Shown: positions 29,224 through 38,979 of the stretch, piece after piece
Layout: every line of letters begins with the position of its first letter
Position numbering within the stretch: the stretch's first letter is position 1
DNA from: Oscillospiraceae bacterium
Lineage (GTDB): Bacteria > Bacillota > Clostridia > Oscillospirales > Acutalibacteraceae
Direction of reading: 5' to 3'
Length of the DNA: 64,000 nucleotides
Assembly: GCA_015066365.1 (NCBI GenBank)
Contig: SVON01000001.1
Location: forward strand, 62,001 to 126,000
The notes under the pieces: model-generated
Told to the model about the DNA's origin: nothing
Databases searched by the model: none
Seen by the model: the letters and a program-made list of their open reading frames with translations, nothing else
Program-made: the position numbers and the translations under genes

Positions 29224-29724
29224 TTATTTTCCTTTTTGCTTTTGGTACCATTCCATAAATTGCGTTGTGTGTTCTTCGCTCACATAATTTGTTTCGCTCT
29301 TCAGCAAATACAGCATTCGTTCATCCTCTTTGGTGCGGTTTTGCTTGGTTTCTATGCTTTTGGTAAGCATCTTGATCATAAATCTGTTGACACCACGAAG
29401 TTTGGAATGGTCCATGCCGCCCTGCATGGTAAACAACGGAATAGTCTCTGGTAGGCAGTTGGTTTTGCGCACTTGTTCTAACGCCGTGCCGGTATCGCAC
29501 AAACCGACAGCGCAGACGGCTTCCACTCTGTATGTTTTAGCAGCTTTTTTATACCCCTTTATGTTGTTGGCAAATAACCACCCCAAATAGATCACCGGGG
29601 TGCCTTCCTCTAAGGTCTTTCGTGCATTTTTTAATTCTTATACCGGTAAAGCGGTTCTTTTGCCCAATAGTTCTGCATATTGGGCAGTGTGCCCGGTTTT
29701 GGAAGTGTAGACAATCGCGTTCAT
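29224..29724 (-). pseudogene. Flavodoxin-domain protein interrupted by an in-frame TAA codon
   Basis: Minus-strand translation from the ATG at 29724: MNAIVYTSKTGHTAQYAELLGKRTALPV*ELKNARKTLEEGTPVIYLGWLFANNIKGYKKA...; the stop is at 29638-29640 and the frame continues without shift to 29224. Confidence 0.8.
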
Positions 29725-29739
29725 AGGTCCTCCTAAGCG

Positions 29740-30768
29740 TTATAATCTATCGGCCAATTCCAAAATCAACCTCTCGGTCTTTTCCCAGCCTAAGCAAGGG
29801 TCAGTGATGGATTTGCCGTAGATATGCTCGCCGGCGCCCTGAGCGCCATCCTCGATGTAACTTTCAATCATCAAGCCCTTAACCATACGGCGAATGTCCG
29901 CATTATGATTACAACTGTGGACGATCTCCTTGGCAATACGTACCTGCTCCAGCGGCTTTTTGCCGGAGTTGGCATGGTTGCAGTCAATAACTGCCGCTGG
30001 GTTGACCAGGTCGGTGCCCTGATACAGATCGTGGAGTTTCACCAAGTCTTCGTAATGGTAGTTGGACACGTTCTTACCGGCAAAGTCGGTGTAGCCGCGC
30101 ATAATGGCGTGAGCGTAGGGGTTGCCGTCGCTCTTGACCTCCCAACCACGGTAGATAAAGGTGTGCTGATGCTGACCGGCCTTAATGGCGTTCATCATAA
30201 TGGACAGATCGCCGCCAGTGGGATTCTTCATACCGACGGGAGCCTCGATGCCGCTGGCGACCAAACGGTGCTGCTGGTTCTCCACCGAGCGGGCACCCAC
30301 CGCCACGTAGGACAGTAGATCGGACAAATAACGGTAATTCTCAGGATAAAGCATTTCATCCGCACAGGAGAAACCGAAATCCCGTAGCGCCTCCATATGC
30401 AGATCGCGGATGGCTACCAATCCCTTGAGCATATCCGGATCTTGATCCGGGTCGGGCTGATGGAGCATACCCTTGTAGCCGTCACCGGTGGTGCGGGGTT
30501 TGTTGGTGTAGATGCGCGGGATGATGATGATCTTATCTCCCACCTGCTCCTGTACCCGGCGCAGACGGCCGATATAATCCAGCACCGGCTCTCGATGATC
30601 GGCGGAGCAAGGTCCGATAATCAGCAGAAATTTATCCGAGTCACCGGTAAAAACGGCTTTAATCGCTTCGTCGTTCTTAGCTTTGGTGGCCGCCATCTCC
30701 TCCGATACCGGGTACATCGCCTTGATATCCTTCGGCACGGGCAATTTGCGTTTGAAATCCATTCCCAT
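29740..30768 (-). CDS. 3-deoxy-7-phosphoheptulonate synthase (DAHP synthase, AroF/AroG type)
   Basis: LLIIGPCSADHREPVLDYIGRLRRVQEQV; PRIYTNKPRTTGDGYKGMLHQPDP; IDCNHANSGKKPLEQ. Confidence 0.95.
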   Translation of the reverse strand: MGMDFKRKLPVPKDIKAMYPVSEEMAATKAKNDEAIKAVFTGDSDKFLLIIGPCSADHREPVLDYIGRLRRVQEQVGDKIIIIPRIYTNKPRTTGDGYKGMLHQPDPDQDPDMLKGLVAIRDLHMEALRDFGFSCADEMLYPENYRYLSDLLSYVAVGARSVENQQHRLVASGIEAPVGMKNPTGGDLSIMMNAIKAGQHQHTFIYRGWEVKSDGNPYAHAIMRGYTDFAGKNVSNYHYEDLVKLHDLYQGTDLVNPAAVIDCNHANSGKKPLEQVRIAKEIVHSCNHNADIRRMVKGLMIESYIEDGAQGAGEHIYGKSITDPCLGWEKTERLILELADRL

Positions 30769-30778
30769 TGTGATCACC

Positions 30779-31639
30779 TTACACTTTCTTATCAAATAAC
30801 TGACGGCGAGCTGTGGAAAGCCGCATCATTTCGCGCATCCCTTCTCGATCGCCCTCTTTAATGCATTCGTATAAACGGTCAAACCGGCAACGATAGGCTT
30901 CCATTTGCTCTAACAGCGTTTGCTGGTTTGCCAAAAACAGCTCGCTCCACATCTCGTCGTTGATGTTGGCGATGCGGGTCAGATCCCGGAACGAGTCGCC
31001 GGTATAGCGCTTCATATTGGGATCGTCGCAGGTGCACATCAGCGACACCGCAATACAGTGGGTCAGCTGAGAGAGAAAACCGATCATCTCGTCGTGCTTT
31101 TTGGGGTCAAGGCAGGATACGTCGGCAAAGCCCAAGGCATATCCCAGTTCCGTGCACAGCCAAATGGCGTTGGTGGTATTCTTTTCAGTAGGTACCACGA
31201 TATAGTTGGCACCGTGGAAGATGGAGTCATCGCTGTTCTCGACGCCGCCCACCTCACGGCCGGCCATAGGGTGTGCGGCAATGTATTCCACGCCCTCCGG
31301 TAAAAGCGCCTGCACCTCGTATACAATGCTTTCCTTGACACCGGTTACGTCGGTCACCACCTGTCCGGGACGGAGCAAATGACCGTGGTTGCGTATCCAT
31401 TCCACAAAAATGTGTGGATACAGCGCAAACACCACCAGATCGGCACGGGAAACTATCTCTGCGTTGATTTGGGTAGTTCCGGTGTCGATGATACCGTGAG
31501 CAAGAGCATAGTCGATGGAACTCTGTTCCAGCGTGATGGCATCCACAGCAATGCCCTTCTTCTTCAGCGCTTTGGCGTAACTGCCGCCTAAAAGGCCGAG
31601 ACCCACGATCAGCACATGTTTTACATCGTTAAATATCAT
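30779..31639 (-). CDS. tyrA: Prephenate dehydrogenase
   Basis: HVLIVGLGLLGGSYAKALKKKG; VTDVTGVKESIV; AAHPMAGREVGGVENSDDSIFHGANYI. Confidence 0.93.
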   Translation of the reverse strand: MIFNDVKHVLIVGLGLLGGSYAKALKKKGIAVDAITLEQSSIDYALAHGIIDTGTTQINAEIVSRADLVVFALYPHIFVEWIRNHGHLLRPGQVVTDVTGVKESIVYEVQALLPEGVEYIAAHPMAGREVGGVENSDDSIFHGANYIVVPTEKNTTNAIWLCTELGYALGFADVSCLDPKKHDEMIGFLSQLTHCIAVSLMCTCDDPNMKRYTGDSFRDLTRIANINDEMWSELFLANQQTLLEQMEAYRCRFDRLYECIKEGDREGMREMMRLSTARRQLFDKKV

Positions 31640-32837
31640 CCGTTTTCATCTCAATTCCTAAAGACTCGATTACCTCAAAATAGTTGGGATAGCTTTTAGC
31701 AACCGCTTCGGCACCGTCAATAACACCGCCGGTTAGCGAACAAAGCAGGCTTAGCGCCATAACGATACGGTGGTCGTTGTGTCCGCACAGCGTTTCGGTG
31801 GGTGACGACAATTTTCCTGAAAAAACTCTTACCGAATTTTCAGAAATCTCTGTTGCGATGCCAAATTTGGCAAGCTCCTCTGCCATCGCCGCACAACGGT
31901 CGCTCTCCTTGATGCGCAAGCGGGCCGTTCCGGTGAAGGTAGCACCGCCCAAAGCAGCCGCCATAGCGAACATAACCGGCCCTAAATCAGGACAATCCGA
32001 TAGATCAAAGACTGTTTCACCTGTCATCAATTCGGCATACATTCGCTTATAAACCCAGTCGCCCTGCGGGGTTTTAGGTGACAAGCCTAGCACCTTTACA
32101 CCTCCGCCAAGGAGGTTGAAGGCATCTAAAAAGGCCGCGTTGGAACAATCACCCTCCACGGTATAGTCACCGTTAATAAATGGCGGATTTCCTGCAACAA
32201 TGTAGGTGTTTTTCTCTCGTGTAATATCAGTCCCAAAGGCGGAAAGCACCGAAAGAGTAATGTCTACATAAGAGGCACTCTCGAAAGTCCCGGTCACCTC
32301 TACCTTATTTTCACCGGGCAACTGAGATAATGCGAAAAGCAAACCGGTAATAAACTGGCTGGAAACGTTTCCGGGCACGGCATAATTGCCACTTTGCAAT
32401 GCTCCGCACACCGTTAAAGTATTACCGTTTTGTTCAAAAAGAAAACCGTTGTCGGAGCATAGCTTCTGATAGATTCCAAGAGGGCGCTCCATTAACCGCC
32501 CTTTTCCGGTTAGGGTAATCCTTTGACCGGAAAGCAAGCAAAGGGGTAATAAGAAGCGCAGGGTGCTTCCACTTTCACCACAATCCAGCACGGCGTTGTC
32601 TGGGACAGAAAACGGGTCCAAACCACCTAGCGAGATAGAAGTTTTATTTCTCTCAATGTTCGTTCCCATCGTCTGCAAACAACGCAGCGTTGCCTCGATA
32701 TCCTGAGAGCTGCCGCAGTTGTGAATGGTGCAACCGTCGGTCAGCGCACCGCAGATCAGCGCCCGATGGGCTACACTCTTAGAGGGTGGGGCTTGGACGT
32801 TGCCAAAAGCCTTGGAAGGATAAATGGTTACTTGCAT
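31629..32837 (-). CDS. aroA: 5-enolpyruvylshikimate-3-phosphate synthase
   Basis: PPSKSVAHRALICGAL; LDCGESGSTLRFLLPL; DHRIVMALSLL. Confidence 0.95.
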   Translation of the reverse strand: MQVTIYPSKAFGNVQAPPSKSVAHRALICGALTDGCTIHNCGSSQDIEATLRCLQTMGTNIERNKTSISLGGLDPFSVPDNAVLDCGESGSTLRFLLPLCLLSGQRITLTGKGRLMERPLGIYQKLCSDNGFLFEQNGNTLTVCGALQSGNYAVPGNVSSQFITGLLFALSQLPGENKVEVTGTFESASYVDITLSVLSAFGTDITREKNTYIVAGNPPFINGDYTVEGDCSNAAFLDAFNLLGGGVKVLGLSPKTPQGDWVYKRMYAELMTGETVFDLSDCPDLGPVMFAMAAALGGATFTGTARLRIKESDRCAAMAEELAKFGIATEISENSVRVFSGKLSSPTETLCGHNDHRIVMALSLLCSLTGGVIDGAEAVAKSYPNYFEVIESLGIEMKTDDI

Positions 32838-33283
32838 AGGGTCGCCTCGCATCGTTTGATTAAATAGTCGATGGCTTCCAAATAGCCGTCAAAGCCACGT
32901 CCCATAATGGATTTTTCGCAGTATTCCCGCACATAGCTGATCTGGCGATAATCCTCTCTCTGGGCCACATCCGAAATGTGTACCTCAACCGCCGGTAACC
33001 CCACTGCTTTTAGCGCGTCTAAAAGTGCCACGCTGGTGTGGGTATAGGCGGCGGGGTTGATCACGATACCATCTACGTTTTGATACGCTTCTTGGATCCA
33101 ATCCACCAGATCCCCTTCGTGGTTAGACTGCTTTACCTCGATCAACACCCCTTTGCGTTCTGCATAGCCGCAGATCAGGTTGCACAGATCTTGATAGGTT
33201 TGTTTACCGTAAATCTCCGGTTCACGGATGCCCAGCATATTCAGATTGGGGCCGTTGAGTACGACGAAATTCAGCTTCTTCAT
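32828..33283 (-). CDS. aroQ: 3-dehydroquinate dehydratase, type II
   Basis: VVLNGPNLNMLGIREPEIYGKQTYQDL; QSNHEGDLVDWIQEA; INPAAYTHTSVALLDAL. Confidence 0.96.
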   Translation of the reverse strand: MKKLNFVVLNGPNLNMLGIREPEIYGKQTYQDLCNLICGYAERKGVLIEVKQSNHEGDLVDWIQEAYQNVDGIVINPAAYTHTSVALLDALKAVGLPAVEVHISDVAQREDYRQISYVREYCEKSIMGRGFDGYLEAIDYLIKRCEATLCK

Positions 33284-34518
33284 TCGATCAGATCCTCTCG
33301 GATGTGTTTTATTACGGCATCGATGTTAGCGTTGGCAGGAATGCGTTGATCGCATTCGTGACAATACAGCGCATACCGCTCGTGATACCGTTGTTCTAAC
33401 GCGGTTTTATTAGCGGAAAGCGGTCTGTCTGCGGTGGCGCACAAATTCTCTAAAGAACGGTCTAAGAAATAGAGACGTCCGTTCTCGCGGAGTAACGCCA
33501 TATTCTCCGGGTTGAGTACCGCGCCGCCACCGGTGGCGATTACACAACCCTGCCGCAACGAAATCTGTCGGATCACCGCGGATTCCACCTGCCGGAAATA
33601 CATTTCTCCATCGGCGGAAAAGATCTCCGGAATGGTGCGTTTTTCGACGCGCACGATCTCTTCGTCCGTATCCACAAAAGCTAACCCGATCTGCTGTGCC
33701 AACGCTTTGCCTATCGTGGTCTTTCCGCAGCCGGGCATGCCGATCAGCACAAGGTTCTGCTTTTTGGATATCAATTCATTATAAATGGGATCAATGCGCT
33801 CCGCGGGTACCACCTTGCCGGTGAATAGTTGAGCCGCATAGGCCGCCTGAGCCACCAGCATATACAGACCACCTGTTGCAGGAACTCCGCGGGATAATGC
33901 ATCGCACACTAACTTAGAGCGCAAGGGGTTGTATACCACGTCCACAACACCCTCTAAACTCGGGAAATCCACCAAATTGACGGCACTTTCGCCGATGTTG
34001 GGATACATCCCGCAAGGGGTGGTGTTGATGATGTACTCTGCGTTTTGGTATTGTTGTATGGCTTGCTCGTAGGTGATGCATCCGTCTTTTTTGGTGCGGG
34101 ACACCCGCATGGCCTGGCGGCAATTCAAGGCTTTCGCCACAGCCATCGCCGTTTTTGATGTACCGCCGCTCCCGAGAACCAGGACGGTTTTGTCGGTAAA
34201 ATTCATCCCGGCGTGTAAGATCAGTGCTTTCAACCCCAGAAAATCAGTATTGTAGCCATAAAGTTTTCCGTCACGATTGACCACCGTATTGACGGCGCCA
34301 ATCGATTCCGCAACTTCGTCTACCGCATCAAGAAACGGAATAACCGTCTCTTTGTACGGGATAGTCACGTTGATGGCAGAAAAGGCTCGCTGCTGAAAAT
34401 ACCTCTCTACCTTAGCCGGTTCTATTTCTTTCAGCTCATAGGAATAATCAAACAGTTGTTGATGAATCTCTTTGGAAAAGCTGTGCCCCAGTTTTTCGCC
34501 AATCAGTCCGTATTTCAT
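33280..34518 (-). CDS. Bifunctional shikimate dehydrogenase / shikimate kinase (AroE-AroK fusion)
   Basis: N-terminal AroE: GEKLGHSFSKEIHQQLF, INVTIPYKETVIPFLD; C-terminal AroK: LIGMPGCGKTTIGKALAQQIGLAFVDTDEEI, IATGGGAVLNPEN, one continuous ORF. Confidence 0.94.
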   Translation of the reverse strand: MKYGLIGEKLGHSFSKEIHQQLFDYSYELKEIEPAKVERYFQQRAFSAINVTIPYKETVIPFLDAVDEVAESIGAVNTVVNRDGKLYGYNTDFLGLKALILHAGMNFTDKTVLVLGSGGTSKTAMAVAKALNCRQAMRVSRTKKDGCITYEQAIQQYQNAEYIINTTPCGMYPNIGESAVNLVDFPSLEGVVDVVYNPLRSKLVCDALSRGVPATGGLYMLVAQAAYAAQLFTGKVVPAERIDPIYNELISKKQNLVLIGMPGCGKTTIGKALAQQIGLAFVDTDEEIVRVEKRTIPEIFSADGEMYFRQVESAVIRQISLRQGCVIATGGGAVLNPENMALLRENGRLYFLDRSLENLCATADRPLSANKTALEQRYHERYALYCHECDQRIPANANIDAVIKHIREDLIE

Positions 34519-35543
34519 GCCTCACCCAACCAATCTGTTCCCAAATGGGTGGTTAGCAGGTCGCAGAGGGTTATTGCAGTCATCGCTTCCACGACCACAG
34601 CAGCACGGTGAACGATGCACGGATCGTGCCGACCTTTGGCTTGCAACACGTCGTTGGAGCCGCTTTCCAGATTCACCGTTTTCTGCGCCTTGCCGATGGT
34701 GGGGGTCGGTTTGATCGCACAACGGAAGAGCAAAGGCATACCATTGGTGATGCCTCCGTTGATACCGCCGTTATGGTTGGTTTCGGTTATGATACCGTTT
34801 TCGGTAGCCACCAACGCGTCATTTGCCTCGGAGCCAAGCATCTCTGTTAAAGCAAAGCCGTCGCCAAACTCCACGCCTTTTACTGCGGGGATGGAGAATA
34901 ACGCGTGGGAGAGCACGCTTTCGACCGAATCGAACCAGGGCTCCCCTACGCCGACCGGCATACCGGTGACGACCGTTTCCAGTACGCCGCCTACGCTATC
35001 GCCGTTGGCTTTGGCAGATAGGATCTTCTCTTCCATTTCTGCGCTGACACAGGCGCTTCCCTCACCGGGGATGCCGGCCAAACGGTGAATGTTTGTCTGA
35101 ATGGTAATCCCTTTTTTCTCCAGCGCAGGGATCACAATGCCCGCAGCCGCCACCAATGCCGCGGTAATACGACCGCTAAAATGGCCGCCGCCGCGATAAT
35201 CTTCATACCCACGGTATTTGCAGTGGGCGGTATAATCCGCGTGTCCGGGACGGGCTAAGCGGTTGTAGTCGCCGGAACGGGTGTCCTCGTTGGGAATGCG
35301 AATACAGATAGGCGTTCCGGTGGTTTTGCCGTGAAATACACCGCTTTCGATAATAAACTGATCTGCCTCCTGGCGAGCCGTAGAAATAGCGCCGGCAGGA
35401 CGGCGTCTGGTCAAAAGCTCTGCAATATACGCATCGTTTACCGGAATACCGGGGGCTAAGCCATCAATGACACAGCCGACGCAGGGACCGTGACTCTCAC
35501 CAAACAAGGTGATGGATACGGCGTTTCCGAACGTGTTTTTCAT
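34515..35543 (-). CDS. aroC: Chorismate synthase
   Basis: FGESHGPCVGCVIDGLAPGIPV; RPGHADYTAHCKYRGYEDYRGGGHFSGR; GRHDPCIVHRA. Confidence 0.96.
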   Translation of the reverse strand: MKNTFGNAVSITLFGESHGPCVGCVIDGLAPGIPVNDAYIAELLTRRRPAGAISTARQEADQFIIESGVFHGKTTGTPICIRIPNEDTRSGDYNRLARPGHADYTAHCKYRGYEDYRGGGHFSGRITAALVAAAGIVIPALEKKGITIQTNIHRLAGIPGEGSACVSAEMEEKILSAKANGDSVGGVLETVVTGMPVGVGEPWFDSVESVLSHALFSIPAVKGVEFGDGFALTEMLGSEANDALVATENGIITETNHNGGINGGITNGMPLLFRCAIKPTPTIGKAQKTVNLESGSNDVLQAKGRHDPCIVHRAAVVVEAMTAITLCDLLTTHLGTDWLGEA

Positions 35544-36547
35544 AACTCCAGCACCTCCTGGATCGTTTGTTCAAATTCTTGCAATGGGATTGTTTTCAGT
35601 TCGTATTCACCAATTGCGGGAACAAAAACCAATGTAACGGTATCGGCAGAGAGCTTTTTGTCGTGGTGGCAGGCTTCTGTTACAGCGCCTGCGTTGCATA
35701 CAACCGTAGTAGGCAAGTTCAAACGCTCCAATACCTTTATGAGTCTGGGACGTATTGCTTCGGAGCACATCGGTAGCATGCCCAGAGCCACGCATTCCCC
35801 GTGATAGAGATTGGTAACTGCTTCGATTCCATGGCCCAACGTGTGACCAAAATTTAGGACCTTTCGCTGTCCCGCCTCATATTCATCCGCTTCTACCACT
35901 TGCTTTTTGATTTGGATGGCTCGGCAGATAATTTCTTCCAGCAGAGTATCATCCAAGTCTTTGTTTTCTAATAACTCAAATAATTCAGAGCTGTGGGTCA
36001 GAGCCATTTTAATTGCCTCAGCCAAACCGTTGCTGACCTGCCGCTGAGGTAACGTGCGCAGCACCTCCGGGTCGATCAGCACCGCTTTTGGCGGGTAAAA
36101 GGCTCCCACCAGGTTTTTGTAGCCCATAAAGTCAATGGCGGTCTTGCCGCCCACCGAGGAATCCACCTGAGAAAGTACGGTGGTAGGTACATTATAAAAA
36201 TCCAGCCCCCGCATATAGGTGGCGGCGGCAAAGCCAGCCATATCCCCTACTACGCCTCCGCCTACGGCCACCACGCAGTCTGTGCGTGTAAATTCGTTCT
36301 CGGTCAACGTCTGCAAAATACCTGTATAGGTGTCCATATTCTTGGAGAGTTCACCTTGCTCAAAGACGAACACCACCGCTTCAGCGCACTGACTGGCAAC
36401 GGTCATGGCGTACTCCTCCGGTACACCGGTGTCGGTAATCACCAGTACCTTGCGTTCCAGATTTATCATTTCGCCTGCATGTTGGAGCAGACCGCGCTCG
36501 ATATGGATCTTGTAATCACCGCCGGATGTTTTTACCTTAAGGGTCAT
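35540..36547 (-). CDS. aroB: 3-dehydroquinate synthase
   Basis: VAVGGGVVGDMAGFAAATYMRGLDFYNVPTTVLSQVDSSVGGKTAIDF; NFGHTLGHGIEA. Confidence 0.96.
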   Translation of the reverse strand: MTLKVKTSGGDYKIHIERGLLQHAGEMINLERKVLVITDTGVPEEYAMTVASQCAEAVVFVFEQGELSKNMDTYTGILQTLTENEFTRTDCVVAVGGGVVGDMAGFAAATYMRGLDFYNVPTTVLSQVDSSVGGKTAIDFMGYKNLVGAFYPPKAVLIDPEVLRTLPQRQVSNGLAEAIKMALTHSSELFELLENKDLDDTLLEEIICRAIQIKKQVVEADEYEAGQRKVLNFGHTLGHGIEAVTNLYHGECVALGMLPMCSEAIRPRLIKVLERLNLPTTVVCNAGAVTEACHHDKKLSADTVTLVFVPAIGEYELKTIPLQEFEQTIQEVLEL

Positions 36548-36559
36548 CAAAACCACTCC

Positions 36560-37648
36560 TTAGATATGGGTTTCTTTTTCGTAACTACCTAAAATCTTTA
36601 CGTTGCTGCAGCATTCTTTCAGTTTTCGAATCATCTCTTGACCATTTTCACTAGTAAGGTCTCCCTCACCCTCGGCGTAGAAATAATAATCCCAAACCAA
36701 CTCTTTGGTGGGACGGCTCTTCAATGCCCGGAGATTAAATCCGTGCTCACCGATTACCGATACGGCCCGCCCCAATGAACCGGCGGAATTGTTCACAGTA
36801 AACAGCAGAATGAAACGGGTATCCTTGGGGCTGGGGCTGCGTCTGGCCCTGGAAAATACCGCAAACCGGGTGGTGTTCTGTCCGCTTTCATTGATATGAC
36901 CCTCCAGCTTGGTCAGGCCAAACTGTTCGCCCGCTTCGACGCTGCCGATGGCGGCAATATCTTTACGGCCGATCTCAGCGACTTGCCGCACCGCTACCGC
37001 GGTATTCACCGCCTCAACGGTGTTGAACCCATAATGCTTAATATAAGCGGCACACTGCCCTAGCGCTTGAGGATGGCTGATAACCGTTTTGACATCCTCC
37101 AGAGTGGTGCCAGGCACCGCCAATAGATTCTGGACGATCTCTGCCTCATACACGCCGGTCACGTACAGATTGCCAAAGAAAGCCAAGTCCAGCACTTTAC
37201 CCACGTCGCCGTTATGACTATTCTCCACCGGTAATAGAGCGCAATCGCAGTCGCCGTCCACCACCGCTTGATACGCTTCTGCAAAGTCACCGTGGGACAC
37301 CGCTGTGGCGTCCGGGAAAATACGTTTAGCCACGATGTTGGCAAAGGCGCCTTCTACGCCGCTGTATGCCACCCGCATACCGTCCAGCAGACGGTGCTGA
37401 TAGTTTTTGGACAGTTCCATCGCGGCCCGCAAAAAACTTACGTAATAGGAACGGTAATCCTCGTTTTCGACAAATGCGGCGTTTTTGCGGACGATATGCT
37501 CTTCGCGGGTGGTATCCTCTACCGGGAGACCGTGCTCTTTCTTATACTGAGCCACCTGGCGCACCGCCTCCATCCGTCGCTCGAACAGACGGACCAGTTC
37601 GCGGTCAGCTTCGTTGATGGCTTGTCTGGCTTGCTCCAGATCTGACAT
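36560..37648 (-). CDS. pheA: Bifunctional chorismate mutase / prephenate dehydratase
   Basis: N-terminal chorismate mutase (LEQARQAINEADRELVRLFERRMEAVRQVAQYK) plus PDT (ALLPVENSHNGDVG) and ACT region (NSAGSLGRAVSVIGEHGFNLRALKSRP). Confidence 0.94.
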   Translation of the reverse strand: MSDLEQARQAINEADRELVRLFERRMEAVRQVAQYKKEHGLPVEDTTREEHIVRKNAAFVENEDYRSYYVSFLRAAMELSKNYQHRLLDGMRVAYSGVEGAFANIVAKRIFPDATAVSHGDFAEAYQAVVDGDCDCALLPVENSHNGDVGKVLDLAFFGNLYVTGVYEAEIVQNLLAVPGTTLEDVKTVISHPQALGQCAAYIKHYGFNTVEAVNTAVAVRQVAEIGRKDIAAIGSVEAGEQFGLTKLEGHINESGQNTTRFAVFSRARRSPSPKDTRFILLFTVNNSAGSLGRAVSVIGEHGFNLRALKSRPTKELVWDYYFYAEGEGDLTSENGQEMIRKLKECCSNVKILGSYEKETHI

Positions 37649-37653
37649 ATCGA

Positions 37654-38844
37654 TCACTCCTTGTGATAATCCTTATACAGTGCCTCAAAGGCAGGGATGG
37701 ATCGGCGGATCTGGTCGTTACTGACACAGTATGCGATCCGCACATAGCCGGGTACGCCGAAGCTGTCGCTGGGAACCAACAACAGTTCGTGCTGTTTGGC
37801 TTTTTCGTAGAACGCCGTAGCATCCGGCTCCAACGTCTTGACAAACAGATAGAAGGCGCCGTCGGGTCGCACCGCTTCGTAACCGATCTTGGTCAAGGAT
37901 TCGTACAGCAAGGTACGGTTTTCGTCATAAGCGGTTAGATCGGGCGGTGTGCCGTCGCAGGCACCTACCGTCAGTTGGAGCAGGCTGGGCGCACACACAA
38001 AACCGAGACTTCGTCCGGCGCCGCAGATGGCGGCGAACACGTCACCGGCTCCGGACATTGTCGGTGGCACCAAGATATAGCCGATGCGCTCTCCAGGCAG
38101 GGACAGCGACTTGCTGTAGGAGTAACACACCAGGGTGTTATCGTAATAGCAAGGGATATAAGGAACTTCTACGTCGCCGTACACCAACTCGCGGTAAGGC
38201 TCGTCAGCGATGATGGCGATAGGCCGCCCAAATTCTGCGGATTTCTCGGTCAGCAACGTCGCCAAACGGCGGATGCACGCCTCGTTCAGCACTACGCCGG
38301 AAGGATTGTTGGGCGAATTGATGATGATCGCACGAGTCTTAATCGTAATGGCGGATGCCAGAGCATCAAAATCAATATCAAAGGTACCAACACGACCCGG
38401 CACGATCACCGGTACGGCACCGGCATTGCGCACGAACACCTGATACTCCGGGAAAAAGGGCGCCAGCAGGATCACCTCGTCCCCCTCAGAGCAAATGGCA
38501 CGCAGGGATACGGTCAGCGAGGCCGCCGCACCGCAGGTCATATAGATGAGGTTGGGGTTCGCCTCTATACCAAAGCGTTCTTTTACGTGGTTGGCTATGG
38601 TCTGCCGCACCCCCATATCGCCGGGGGCGGAGGTGTAACCGTGAAGCAGCACCGGGTCGGTCTCGGCCAATAGCTTCTGCATAGTCTCCCCTACTACTGT
38701 CGGCGCAGGAATGCTGGGATTGCCCAAACTAAAATCAAAAACGTTTTCTGCGCCGATTTCAGCTCGGCGCACCTTGGCGTATTCAAAGATTTCCCGAATG
38801 ACCGAGCTTTTCTTGCCCAAGGCTAACATCTCTTTCGATACCAT
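37654..38844 (-). CDS. Class I/II pyridoxal phosphate aminotransferase
   Basis: FSLGNPSIPAPTVVGETM; AIIINSPNNPSGVVL; CYSYSKSLSLPGERIGYI; first structural gene after the attenuator. Confidence 0.9.
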   Translation of the reverse strand: MVSKEMLALGKKSSVIREIFEYAKVRRAEIGAENVFDFSLGNPSIPAPTVVGETMQKLLAETDPVLLHGYTSAPGDMGVRQTIANHVKERFGIEANPNLIYMTCGAAASLTVSLRAICSEGDEVILLAPFFPEYQVFVRNAGAVPVIVPGRVGTFDIDFDALASAITIKTRAIIINSPNNPSGVVLNEACIRRLATLLTEKSAEFGRPIAIIADEPYRELVYGDVEVPYIPCYYDNTLVCYSYSKSLSLPGERIGYILVPPTMSGAGDVFAAICGAGRSLGFVCAPSLLQLTVGACDGTPPDLTAYDENRTLLYESLTKIGYEAVRPDGAFYLFVKTLEPDATAFYEKAKQHELLLVPSDSFGVPGYVRIAYCVSNDQIRRSIPAFEALYKDYHKE

Positions 38845-38860
38845 CACAATTCCTCCTGAT

Positions 38861-38915
38861 AATAAAAAAATCCGCCTCCCATTATGCCGTAAAAGGTGGC
38901 ACAAGCGGTAGCGGA
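38861..38915 (-). terminator. Attenuator terminator of the aromatic operon
   Basis: Minus strand TCCGCTACC...TTGTGCC acctttta GGCATAA...GGAGGCGGA TTTTTTT. Confidence 0.75.
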
Positions 38916-38979
38916 CTGTCCGTTATTCTCAGTCGCTTCTAAGCGAACTCACTTAGAAGCATAAGAGCACAGACAGTCC
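38913..38979 (-). promoter_or_regulatory. Antiterminator-like stem plus internal 9-bp hairpin
   Basis: GGACTGTC (38979-38972) pairs with GACAGTCC (38920-38913); encloses GCTTCTAAG/CTTAGAAGC (38960-38935). The TCC at 38913-38915 is shared with the terminator 5' arm. Confidence 0.7.

Noticed and set aside
29638-29640. Stop-codon recoding (selenocysteine/pyrrolysine) in the flavodoxin-like ORF
   Set aside because: The codon is TAA, not TGA or TAG, and no recoding element is evident; nonsense mutation or sequencing error is simpler.
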